Positions 1 to 5,270 of a stretch of DNA of 6,211 nt are shown here, one piece after another. A program made the translations under genes and the position numbers. The notes beneath the pieces are model-generated. The model ran no database searches, was not told where the DNA came from, and was given only the letters and a program-made list of their open reading frames with translations. The stretch is from Actinomycetota bacterium (GTDB lineage Bacteria; Actinomycetota; AC-67), in NCBI GenBank assembly GCA_041658565.1, contig JBAZZY010000051.1:1-6211 (forward strand), written 5' to 3'. Within the stretch, counting starts at the first letter, position 1. The number at the start of each line of letters is the position of its first letter.

Positions 1-1
1 T

Positions 2-85
2 CCATTTGCCGGCGAGATGCTGCCGGCGGACTTCGAGATGTTCGCATCGGTGTCGATGCGAACCGAGCGCGCGCCGCCCCAGTGA
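2..85 (+). CDS. TadE-like pilus-assembly protein, C-terminal end (partial)
   Basis: Only the last 27 codons are present, ending with TGA at 83-85; the start lies before the window. The peptide ends in FASVSMRTERAPPQ. A short beta-strand-like tail ending in an S-x-RTERAP stretch fits the C-termini of small TadE-like proteins in actinobacterial Tad/Flp pilus clusters. These are membrane-anchored minor pilin-like proteins. The identification rests mainly on the next gene, which overlaps this stop codon and looks like the TadE/G-like partner (Rv3654c type) that usually follows TadE. The fragment alone is too short for a firm family call. Confidence 0.55.
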   Translation, partial: PFAGEMLPADFEMFASVSMRTERAPPQ

Positions 86-483
86 ACGCGCGCGCCGAGC
101 GGGGGTCGGTCTCGATCGTCGCGGTCGCGTGCGCGTTCGTGCTCTGCCTTAGTGCGCTCGCGGCGGCTGATTTCGGCGCGGTTCTCGTGGCGCGCGCGCG
201 CGCCGAGGCGGCAGCCGACGCTGCGGCCCTGGCGGCCGTAGCCTCTCAGGCTCCGATCCTTGATCCGAACGGAGATCCATCCGCAGCGGCTCGCGTCGAA
301 GCCGAGCGCAACCAGACGCGGTTGGTCCGCTGCGACTGCGTCGTGGGAACCGCCACCGCCGAGGTTGAGGTCGAACTGACGCCGCACCTGTTCTTCCTGC
401 GAGAGTGGTTCGGCCGGACCGTGCGCGCCGTGTCGCGCGCCGAACTGGACCCGGACGTGCTCACTTACCGCCGGAGCGATTAG
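82..483 (+). CDS. TadE/TadG-like membrane protein (Rv3654c type)
   Basis: This encodes 133 residues and starts at GTG 82. The start overlaps the TGA of the upstream gene (GTGA), so translation is probably coupled. The N-terminus RGSVSIVAVACAFVLCLSAL begins a membrane helix running to about residue 37. An acidic residue (D30) lies inside the helix, and an Ala-rich RAEAAADAAALAA segment follows. This is the typical layout of TadE/TadG-like proteins annotated as 'helicase/secretion neighborhood TadE-like'. The rest (about 55-133) is predicted extracytoplasmic and includes C84 and C86 in a C-D-C motif. In relatives these proteins sit at the end of tad/flp pilus clusters and are thought to help pilus assembly or secretion. 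The family call is fairly safe; the exact role is not known. Confidence 0.8.
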   Translation: MNARAERGSVSIVAVACAFVLCLSALAAADFGAVLVARARAEAAADAAALAAVASQAPILDPNGDPSAAARVEAERNQTRLVRCDCVVGTATAEVEVELTPHLFFLREWFGRTVRAVSRAELDPDVLTYRRSD

Positions 484-492
484 GCTGATCCA

Positions 493-969
493 ATGCCGAT
501 TTCACGTGAACAACTGAGGCTGACGCCCGCTGAGTTGGACGCACTCATGGATGCCGCGAAGACCCTCCACGCCGGGACGGTGTCGCCCAAGGGAATGCCG
601 CACGTCGCCCCGCTGTGGTTCGTGTGGCGCGACGGAGAGATCTGGATCAACAGCCTTCGCCGCAGCCGTCGCGGCCGTGACCTAACGGCCGGTTCTCCCG
701 TGTCGCTGTGCGTGGATGCCGGCGATGAGTACGGCGAGCTGCGCGGCGCAGTTCTTTACGGCGCGTTCACCGACGCGTCGCAGGATCCGGCGCTGCCGGA
801 GATCTTGCGGGAGTTCTCGCGCCGCTACTGGGGCGGGATAGAGGTTCCGCAAATGAAGAGCCACGATTGGCTGCGGATGAAGCCGGAGCGCATCGTGTCT
901 TGGGACTTCCGCAAGATCCCGAAAGGTCGGGACAAGAGGCTCGAAGCTTCGAAGCCCGACAAGGAGTGA
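493..969 (+). CDS. PPOX-family (pyridoxamine 5'-phosphate oxidase fold) FMN/F420-binding protein
   Basis: This encodes 158 residues. The N-terminal part has the split-beta-barrel signature: G-x-PHVAPLWFVWRDGEIWI at about 34-52, then an R-R-G-R-D-L phosphate-contact-like stretch at 59-64, and GAVLYGAFTDA at 85-95. The C-terminus carries WLRMKPERIVSWDFRK (126-141), as in many actinobacterial PPOX-class proteins. Members bind FMN, F420 or heme and reduce or oxidise small molecules in the cytoplasm; the sequence does not say which cofactor or substrate applies. The ATG at 493 is 9 bases after the previous stop and no Shine-Dalgarno is seen. A TAGGCT hexamer at 481-486 could be the -10 of a leaderless transcript, or the gene may be read through from upstream. 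It has no obvious functional link to its neighbours. Confidence 0.85.
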   Translation: MPISREQLRLTPAELDALMDAAKTLHAGTVSPKGMPHVAPLWFVWRDGEIWINSLRRSRRGRDLTAGSPVSLCVDAGDEYGELRGAVLYGAFTDASQDPALPEILREFSRRYWGGIEVPQMKSHDWLRMKPERIVSWDFRKIPKGRDKRLEASKPDKE

Positions 970-1065
970 CCGCGAAGCGTCCGACGCACTGCCGTCGTTG
1001 ATGGTGGTGGGGGGGAACCAGGTGCCCCTGTCGGCGCGCGCGCGCGGCTGGTACAAAGGATCGTC

Positions 1066-1830
1066 ATGAGCGGGATCAACGGCATTCCGGGCGGAAGACG
1101 CGGCCAAGTGTGGCCGAGCACCGGCGTTGGCTCCCGGCCGGCCGCGATCGTGCGTCCCGAGCCCTTCGCGATGCGCGCCGTGGCCGCAGCCGGATTCTTG
1201 CTTGACGCCGCCAGCCGCAGGCGTGGCGGAAGGATGGTCGCCTGGGCCCTCGTAATTGCGCTTGCGGCCGGTGGCGCGGGACTTCTCGGATACCCGTTCG
1301 CGACCAACGTCTGGGCGGGGCGCATTCAAGGCCGCCTAGGCGCGGAATTCAAAGCGATGCAGACCCAGTCGCCGCAGGCGTTTCGCCGGACGATCGTCGA
1401 GGGTGACGCGCTAACAAGGCTCGAGATCCCCAGACTTCGCGTGAAAGTCATCGTCGTCGAGGGGATCAGCGGCAACGGGTTGCGCGCGGGCGTCGGTCAC
1501 TACCCTTCCACGGCGCTGCCCGGAGACCCGACCGGAAACATCGCCATTGCGGGTCATCGCACCGGATTCGGTGAGCCGTTCCGTCACCTCGAACGCATGC
1601 GCCAGGGTGACAAGATCATCTTGACCACTCCGTTCGGACGGTTCGTTTACGAGGTGATGGGTCCCTTCGACGGGCATTCAAATCCTTGGATCACCGAGCC
1701 GACGGATTGGAGCGTCATCTCCCCGACCCCGGAACCCTCTTTGACTTTGACGACGTGCGACCCGCCGCGCACGACGAAGAACCGCTTGATCGTGCGCGCG
1801 GCCTTGGTGGACAAGGAGATGTTCGGCTGA
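1066..1830 (+). CDS. srtE: Class E sortase (cysteine transpeptidase)
   Basis: This encodes 254 residues. A cytoplasmic tail of about 56 residues is followed by one membrane helix (about 57-83, MVAWALVIALAAGG onward) and an extracytoplasmic sortase domain (about 115-250). The catalytic triad is visible: H164 in IAGHRTGFGEPFRHL, C231 in LTLTTC, and probably R240 in TTKNRLIVRA. The TLTTC box and the GHR-T-x-F-G-x-PF motif fit class E sortases of high-GC Gram-positives. These cleave a C-terminal sorting signal (usually LAXTG) and link surface proteins to the cell wall. The ATG at 1066 is chosen because AAAGGA (1055-1060) lies 5 bases upstream. Later ATGs (1171, 1234) would trim the cytoplasmic tail. 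The next gene encodes an exported, C-terminally anchored protein but shows no classical sorting motif, so the substrate is unclear. Confidence 0.93.
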   Translation: MSGINGIPGGRRGQVWPSTGVGSRPAAIVRPEPFAMRAVAAAGFLLDAASRRRGGRMVAWALVIALAAGGAGLLGYPFATNVWAGRIQGRLGAEFKAMQTQSPQAFRRTIVEGDALTRLEIPRLRVKVIVVEGISGNGLRAGVGHYPSTALPGDPTGNIAIAGHRTGFGEPFRHLERMRQGDKIILTTPFGRFVYEVMGPFDGHSNPWITEPTDWSVISPTPEPSLTLTTCDPPRTTKNRLIVRAALVDKEMFG

Positions 1831-1894
1831 GGTCGATTTCCGGGCAATTCGGGCGAAGTCCTGGCGAATGTGTTCCGGAAACGGGAAAATGGGG

Positions 1895-1933
1895 TGTTCG
1901 AACATAACCGAGTGCCCGTGGCCACCGTTATAC
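1895..1933 (+). promoter_or_regulatory. Possible promoter/operator before the surface-protein gene
   Basis: The 134-base gap after the sortase gene holds a perfect 10-base palindrome, TGTTCGAACA (1895-1904). A -10-like TTATAC follows at 1928-1933, 31 bases before the next ATG. A second, shorter palindrome, TTCCGGAA, lies at 1873-1880, its centre 23 bases from the first. No good -35 hexamer is seen at the right spacing. A regulator binding over the -35 region would explain both facts, but this is inference from short motifs. Confidence 0.3.
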
Positions 1934-1964
1934 GGTTGGACCGCCGGGAAGGGACTCGAATCGT

Positions 1965-3161
1965 ATGAAGCGTTTGCTCCTCGTTCGTTGCGCATCGCTC
2001 GCGGCTGCCGTGCTCTTTGGCGGTCTGGTTGCGATGCCCGCCTACGGGGCGCCCAAAGACACTCGCATCACCGCGGTCTTTCAGGGTCCGTGTGCGGGCG
2101 CGACGTGTAAGTCCGGTACCGACTCCGCACTCGACAACAATGACGTCGCGCGAAGCGCGGTGCAGGTGCAGATGGCCTCGTCCAGCTCGGTCGGTCTGGA
2201 CTCCGCTCGCCTCGAGATGCGCTACGGCAGCGGCGCATGGATGTGTGTGAAGACATGGACGGTCGGGGGCGGGCGCGCGTTCAGCGCTCACTACGACTGG
2301 GAGACTCGTTTCCTGCCCAAGGATTGCTCGGGCGAGGGCGGAAGCGCGCTGTCCCGCAACGGCACGTACGCGTTTCGTCTGATTGCCGCCGAGCGCGTCT
2401 CCGGCGACACGCAGACCTCCCCCGTGTTCACAATTCGCGTTGAGAACCCCCCCGAGGCTCCTGAGTGGACGGCGAGCCCGAAGGTGACCGGCGCGAGTGA
2501 GTACAGCCCGCTTGTCGAGTTGAGCTGGCGAGCGAATTCCGAGCCGGATGTTGTCGAATACCACTACGCGCGCCTCAGTCCCAACGGTACCGAGGATGAG
2601 TTTGCGGTCAGCGCCGCGCACCCGGGCGGGCAGGGGTGCGACATAAGCGGAGACATCTACACGTGCTGGGATGACTACTTCCCGTCGAAGGGATTCGGGG
2701 GGACCTACACCTACGTCCTCATTGCGTACCGATCGAGTCCGGCGACGTCGGGCCAGTGCGCGCTGCCGCCGGGTGGGAAATGCGTTCAGTCGTCGGCAAG
2801 CGAGCCCAAGAACGCCTCGGTTGTCGAACCGAAACCGTCACCCACAGCCGTTCCGACGCCGACGAAATCGTCGTCCGCCGCGACGGCGACCGCGAAGCCT
2901 CGTCCATCCACGCGCGTCCTTGGAACTCGGACGAACTGGAAGGACTACTACACCGGTGAGTACGAAGAGAAGCTCCCTTACGCACCGCGGACCAAGATTG
3001 AACCCGTGCCCGGGTCATCGCGGTTCGATTCCGGAACTGCTTTGGCGGCTGCGCCCGAGTCGTCCGAAGGGGACTCGCGAAACGCGTGGCTATCGATTGC
3101 CGCCGGCCTCGTGATGATCCTGACGGCGTTGCACCTGACGCGCGCCCTCCGCCGGACCTGA
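1965..3161 (+). CDS. Exported, membrane-anchored surface protein with Ig/FN3-like domains
   Basis: This encodes 398 residues. A signal peptide (MKRLLLVRC..., cut probably after AYG or AYGA, residues 28-29) is followed by a beta-rich domain (about 30-160) ending RLIAAERVSGDTQTSPVFTI. A second domain (about 162-287) looks like fibronectin type III: it opens NPPEAPEW and contains ELSWRANSEPDVVEYHYARL and YTYVLIAYRS. A Pro/Ser/Thr/Ala stalk (about 288-316) follows, then a Tyr-rich stretch. The C-terminal helix (about 374-392) ends in a basic tail, RALRRT. Eight mature cysteines lie in four close pairs (43/48, 94/121, 225/234, 265/273), suggesting disulfides outside the cell. The C-terminus looks like a sortase-substrate anchor, but no LPXTG or LAXTG precedes the helix, so it may simply stay in the membrane. 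AAGGGA (1949-1954) is a likely, slightly distant ribosome site. Exact function unknown. Confidence 0.75.
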   Translation: MKRLLLVRCASLAAAVLFGGLVAMPAYGAPKDTRITAVFQGPCAGATCKSGTDSALDNNDVARSAVQVQMASSSSVGLDSARLEMRYGSGAWMCVKTWTVGGGRAFSAHYDWETRFLPKDCSGEGGSALSRNGTYAFRLIAAERVSGDTQTSPVFTIRVENPPEAPEWTASPKVTGASEYSPLVELSWRANSEPDVVEYHYARLSPNGTEDEFAVSAAHPGGQGCDISGDIYTCWDDYFPSKGFGGTYTYVLIAYRSSPATSGQCALPPGGKCVQSSASEPKNASVVEPKPSPTAVPTPTKSSSAATATAKPRPSTRVLGTRTNWKDYYTGEYEEKLPYAPRTKIEPVPGSSRFDSGTALAAAPESSEGDSRNAWLSIAAGLVMILTALHLTRALRRT

Positions 3162-3167
3162 CACTCA

Positions 3168-3198
3168 TTGGTGCGAATGCGGCGCGTCGCCGTACGAT
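3168..3198 (+). promoter_or_regulatory. Candidate promoter of the zinc-ribbon gene
   Basis: TTGGTG (3168-3173) and TACGAT (3193-3198) are separated by 19 bases, slightly longer than ideal. The -10 lies only 9 bases before the ATG at 3208, so the transcript would be leaderless or nearly so, which is common in actinobacteria. There is no clear Shine-Dalgarno between them. Confidence 0.4.
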
Positions 3199-3207
3199 GG
3201 TAAAGCG

Positions 3208-3447
3208 ATGAGTTCTCCTGTTCTGTGCACGTGCGGAGCCGTCCTGGTGGACGAGGTCACCGAGCGCGGCGTTCGCCCCGTCGGAAGCGATGCCGTCATC
3301 GTGTTTCGCCGGACCACCGACTACGTCATGTGTACGTCGTGCCTTGCCACCTACGACGTTGTGTCGCTGATTGCGCGCGCCAAGGATCGCGAGACGATCG
3401 AGCACCTAGAGAACATCGCGCGCGAAGTCGACGCCGCCGACGCCTAA
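3208..3447 (+). CDS. Small zinc-ribbon-like hypothetical protein
   Basis: This encodes 79 residues. Two cysteine pairs, C7-T-C9 near the N-terminus and C42-T-S-C45, are separated by a strand-rich stretch. That spacing fits a small zinc ribbon with one metal bound by four cysteines. The C-terminal third (about 50-75, VVSLIARAKDRETIEHLENI) should be a charged amphipathic helix. No other domain is visible and there is no signal peptide, so it is probably cytoplasmic. It may bind nucleic acid or another protein, but this is not shown by the sequence. It is the last intact chromosomal-type gene before the integron. Confidence 0.65.
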   Translation: MSSPVLCTCGAVLVDEVTERGVRPVGSDAVIVFRRTTDYVMCTSCLATYDVVSLIARAKDRETIEHLENIAREVDAADA

Positions 3448-3448
3448 G

Positions 3449-3464
3449 TCCGAGTCTGCTCGGA
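3449..3464 (+). terminator. Stem-loop just after the zinc-ribbon gene
   Basis: A perfect 6-base stem (TCCGAG / CTCGGA) with a TCTG loop begins two bases after the TAA stop (3445-3447). Flanking AAG and CTT extend it with one bulge. It has no T-run, so it would be a weak or non-canonical terminator. It also overlaps the start of the helix-turn-helix remnant, so the match may be partly chance. Confidence 0.35.
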
Positions 3465-3608
3465 ACTTCGCCTGCGCAGCTCTACCGGTTGCTCGATCCA
3501 ACCAACTACTCCAAGTTCGCACGCCAACTGTTGTCGCTTCTGTATGTGCTTGGCTGCGATATCGAACTCGACATCTGCAAGCGACCGGTGACCGGCGTTA
3601 CCGGATAG
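3450..3608 (+). pseudogene. Remnant of an Xre/HigA-type helix-turn-helix protein (N-terminus missing)
   Basis: In the frame ending at TAG 3606-3608 the translation reads LLGTSPAQLYRLLDPTNY, then SKFARQLLSLLYVLGCDIEL. This is the second half of an Xre-family DNA-binding domain: the recognition helix (TSPAQLYRLLDPTNY), the following helices, and the short strand after G-C/Y-D/E. Such domains are typical of HigA-like antitoxins. Family members carry further helices before this point; here the recognisable homology starts only a few codons after the stop of the zinc-ribbon gene. No start codon with a ribosome site opens this frame at a sensible place. In the same frame an ORF continues upstream only as a shadow of the zinc-ribbon gene. 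It is best read as a 5'-deleted gene, perhaps the antitoxin half of a lost toxin-antitoxin cassette. The partner toxin is not in the window. Confidence 0.6.
3585..3604. repeat. Inverted repeat upstream of intI
   Basis: CCGGTGAC (3585-3592) and GTTACCGG (3597-3604) pair at 7 of 8 positions around a 4-base CGGC loop. The right arm contains GTTACCG, close to the GTTACCC core at the cassette 3 and 4 boundaries. It could be a weak stem-loop at the end of the helix-turn-helix remnant or a worn recombination site. The evidence does not decide between these. Confidence 0.35.
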
Positions 3609-3688
3609 CCGGCGCCGTCCGACTCGACGGCTTCTGCTCGACCTTCCCGTTGTGGCCTTGGGGCGCGCGCGGCGGTAGACCTCGACCT

Positions 3689-4795
3689 ATGCCGTCGGCC
3701 GGCGAGTATGGACGCCTGATTCCAGTGGGCAAACCTGGGCCCATCACCGCGCGCGCCGGATCGGGCGTGAAACTCCGCGAGTGCGTCGTGCAGGAACTCA
3801 GGACGCGCCACTACAGCCCGCGCACCGAGAAGTCCTACGTTGGCTGGATTCGTCGTTTCATTCTGTTCCACCGCAAGCATCCCGCGGAGTTAGACGAGGC
3901 CCACGTCAACGAGTTCCTTTCGGACTTGGCCGTAAACGGAAACGTCGCAGCATCGACCCAGAACCAGGCCCTTGCGGCGATCCTGTTCTTGTACGAGCAC
4001 GTGCTGGGACGCCCGCTCGATCGGATCGACGGAGTCGTGCGCGCGCGCCGTCCCGCGCGACTGCCGGTCGTCCTGACGCGCCCGGAAGTCGATGCTGTGC
4101 TCGCGGAACTCAGCGGTACTCCGCGACTGGTGATCATGGTGCTTTACGGAACCGGCGCGCGCGTGACCGAGGGATTGTCGCTTCGCGTGAAGGATCTGAA
4201 CTTTGATCGGGGCGAGATCACCGTCCGCGACGGCAAGGGTCAGAGAGATCGAGTCACCATGCTGCCGCGCGTTCTGGAACCTGCGCTCGACGCGCACCTG
4301 CAAGACGTTCGAAGGCAGCACGAGAATGATCTGCAGCGAGGATTAGGTCGTGCTCCGCTGCCCGGCGCGCTCGTGCGCAAGTACCCCAATGCCGACCGTG
4401 AGTGGGCGTGGCAATGGGTCTTTCCGGCGACGTCGCACTACCTTGATGTCGAGACCGGGATTCGTCACCGCCATCACCTTCACGAGACCGTCATTCAGAA
4501 AGCCGTGCGCCAGGCGGCAATGCGCGCGCGGGTATCCCGCCCCGTCACCCCGCACGCCTTCCGCCACTCATTCGCTACTCATCTACTGGAGGACGGCTAC
4601 GACATTCGCACGGTGCAGGAACTCCTCGGCCACCGCGACGTGCGCACCACCATGATCTACACCCACGTGCTGAATCGCGGCGGCCGCGGCGTCTACAGCC
4701 CCCTGGACCGCCTGCCGGCCGGAAACCCGCTTACCATCGCCGCGCGCTATCCCGACCCCCCGGACGGGATAACAAACAAACATCCACCCCAATGA
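3689..4795 (+). CDS. intI: Integron integrase (tyrosine recombinase)
   Basis: This catalyses attI x attC and attC x attC recombination, capturing and shuffling gene cassettes. From ATG 3689 it has 368 residues. The N-terminal core-binding domain (about 25-115) contains HYSPRTEKSYVGWIRRFILFH. The catalytic domain has R158 (GTGARVTEGL), K183, H289 and R292 (PHAFRHSFATHLLEDGYDIR), H315 (QELLGH) and nucleophile Y324 (TTMIYTHVLNRG). All are offset by exactly 12 from IntI1 R146, K171, H277, R280, H303 and Y312. The stretch at about 212-247 (LPGALVRKYPNADREWAWQW, then VFP) is the extra IntI-specific helix region absent from XerC/D and phage integrases. An unusual tail of about 26 residues follows the usual end (SPLDRL). 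The frame opens earlier (TTG 3650), but that part is Pro/Arg-rich and unlike IntI; GTG 3725 is another option. No strong ribosome site is seen. The gene faces the cassettes, unlike classical integrons. Confidence 0.95.
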   Translation: MPSAGEYGRLIPVGKPGPITARAGSGVKLRECVVQELRTRHYSPRTEKSYVGWIRRFILFHRKHPAELDEAHVNEFLSDLAVNGNVAASTQNQALAAILFLYEHVLGRPLDRIDGVVRARRPARLPVVLTRPEVDAVLAELSGTPRLVIMVLYGTGARVTEGLSLRVKDLNFDRGEITVRDGKGQRDRVTMLPRVLEPALDAHLQDVRRQHENDLQRGLGRAPLPGALVRKYPNADREWAWQWVFPATSHYLDVETGIRHRHHLHETVIQKAVRQAAMRARVSRPVTPHAFRHSFATHLLEDGYDIRTVQELLGHRDVRTTMIYTHVLNRGGRGVYSPLDRLPAGNPLTIAARYPDPPDGITNKHPPQ

Positions 4796-4856
4796 GTGCA
4801 TCAAACACCCTCCGACCAGGGACTGCGCGCAGTACCGAAAACCAGCCGGCGCGCGC

Positions 4857-4862
4857 TATCCT
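4857..4862 (+). promoter_or_regulatory. Possible cassette promoter (Pc) -10 element
   Basis: TATCCT lies between the intI stop and attI, 45 bases before the insertion point, where a promoter would drive the first cassettes. It fits the loose actinobacterial -10 (TAnnnT). No convincing -35 is found 16-19 bases upstream. A second weak option is TATCAA at 4878-4883. Because intI points at the array, readthrough from intI could also express the cassettes. Confidence 0.35.
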
Positions 4863-4888
4863 GTCCGAGCGGAGCGCTATCAAGGTCC

Positions 4889-4907
4889 GCACAAATAGGA
4901 GTTATGC
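4889..4907 (+). other. Candidate attI recombination site (core L-R boxes)
   Basis: The R box GTTATGC (4901-4907) fits the GTTRRRY core at 6 of 7 positions. Cleavage would fall between G4901 and T4902. An inverted L-like box, GCACAAA (4889-4895), lies 5 bases away; the class 1 attI1 core has a similar arrangement (GCCCTAA, short spacer, GTTAGGC). The site is directly before the first cassette, and bases just past the cut (TTATGCCGACG) nearly match the start of cassette 2 (TTCTGCCGACC). The full extent of attI upstream cannot be set by eye; the 4796-4888 stretch may hold accessory integrase sites. Confidence 0.7.
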
Positions 4908-5243
4908 CGACGTGATCCCATGAACGATCCGACGACGACTGGCGACGATTTGAGCGTGATTCGAAGGGTTGCGTCGAGTCTTGTCGGTCTCGGACTCGTC
5001 ATCACCCTTTTCGCGCTTGCCAACCTCTATCGGATCGAGCGAGGAGGCTGCGACCCTGGGAACCCGCCCGAATCATGTGGGGGTGCCTACGCGGTTCTGT
5101 TGGTGGGGCTCGTGTTCATCGGGCTCGGAGCGATCGGGGTGCTTTGGGCCATGGCAGTGACATACTCACGCCGTGAACAAGATGCGGCCTAACTCGCGCG
5201 TTCAACGGACGCCGCTACGCGGCGCCGCTGACGCGCAAAGTCG
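4902..5243 (+). mobile_element. Gene cassette 1 (342 bp)
   Basis: This runs from the cut at attI (G|TTATGC) to the cut in attC1 (G|TTCTGC). It carries one gene (4920-5192) filling most of the cassette. Its attC R'' box GCCTAAC (5187-5193) pairs at 6 of 7 positions with the cassette's own start (GTTATGC), as expected for a circular cassette closed at that point. Confidence 0.88.
4920..5192 (+). CDS. Cassette-encoded small protein with two membrane helices
   Basis: This encodes 90 residues and is not recognised as a known family. Helix 1 is about 17-37 (ASSLVGLGLVITLFALANLY). A loop of about 19 residues with C44 and C53 follows, then helix 2 at about 57-80 (AYAVLLVGLVFIGLGAIGVL onward). Basic residues before helix 1 (RR at 15-16) and after helix 2 (RR at 84-85) put both ends inside, so the cysteine loop would face out. 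The stop TAA (5190-5192) lies inside the R'' box of attC1, a classic cassette gene position. AGGAG (4897-4901) is 18 bases before the ATG, too far for a standard ribosome site, so translation may depend on upstream reading. A function cannot be assigned. Confidence 0.75.
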   Translation: MNDPTTTGDDLSVIRRVASSLVGLGLVITLFALANLYRIERGGCDPGNPPESCGGAYAVLLVGLVFIGLGAIGVLWAMAVTYSRREQDAA

Positions 5244-5249
5244 TTCTGC
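5187..5249 (+). other. attC site of cassette 1
   Basis: This 63-base site has R'' GCCTAAC (5187-5193) and ends with GTTCTGC (5243-5249), which belongs to the next cassette. Inner arms GCGCGTTCAACGG (L'') and CCGCTGACGCGC (L') pair with one extra base and one mismatch on the L'' side, the extrahelical-base pattern that gives attC its strand polarity. The centre folds as GCCGC-TAC-GCGGC. The order R''-L''-L'-R' on the + strand puts attI on the left. Confidence 0.92.
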
Positions 5250-5257
5250 CGACCAGC

Positions 5258-5264
5258 GGGAGGT
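5258..5264 (+). promoter_or_regulatory. Strong ribosome binding site of the cassette 2 gene
   Basis: GGGAGGT lies 6 bases before ATG 5271, a near-perfect Shine-Dalgarno. Because it is inside the cassette, it travels with the gene when the cassette moves. It also fixes the start codon. Confidence 0.8.
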
Positions 5265-5270
5265 AACCCC

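Noticed and set aside
682..1329. 215-codon minus-strand frame
   Set aside because: It overlaps the PPOX and sortase genes on the other strand, and its translation has no recognisable domain.
1647..2621. 324-codon minus-strand frame
   Set aside because: It lies opposite the sortase and surface-protein genes, which have clear domains and a signal peptide. Long antisense frames are common at this GC content.
2973..2987. LPYAP in the surface protein as a sortase motif
   Set aside because: It is about 35 residues before the membrane helix and lacks the T-G pair; sorting motifs sit just before the helix.
4748..4771. Inverted repeat TATCCCG/CGGGATA as an intI terminator
   Set aside because: It lies inside the coding end of intI, has a 10-base loop and is followed by AC-rich DNA, not a T-run.
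3689..4795. XerC/D or phage integrase instead of IntI
   Set aside because: The extra region LPGALVRKYPNADREWAWQW followed by VFP is specific to integron integrases, and attC sites follow directly.
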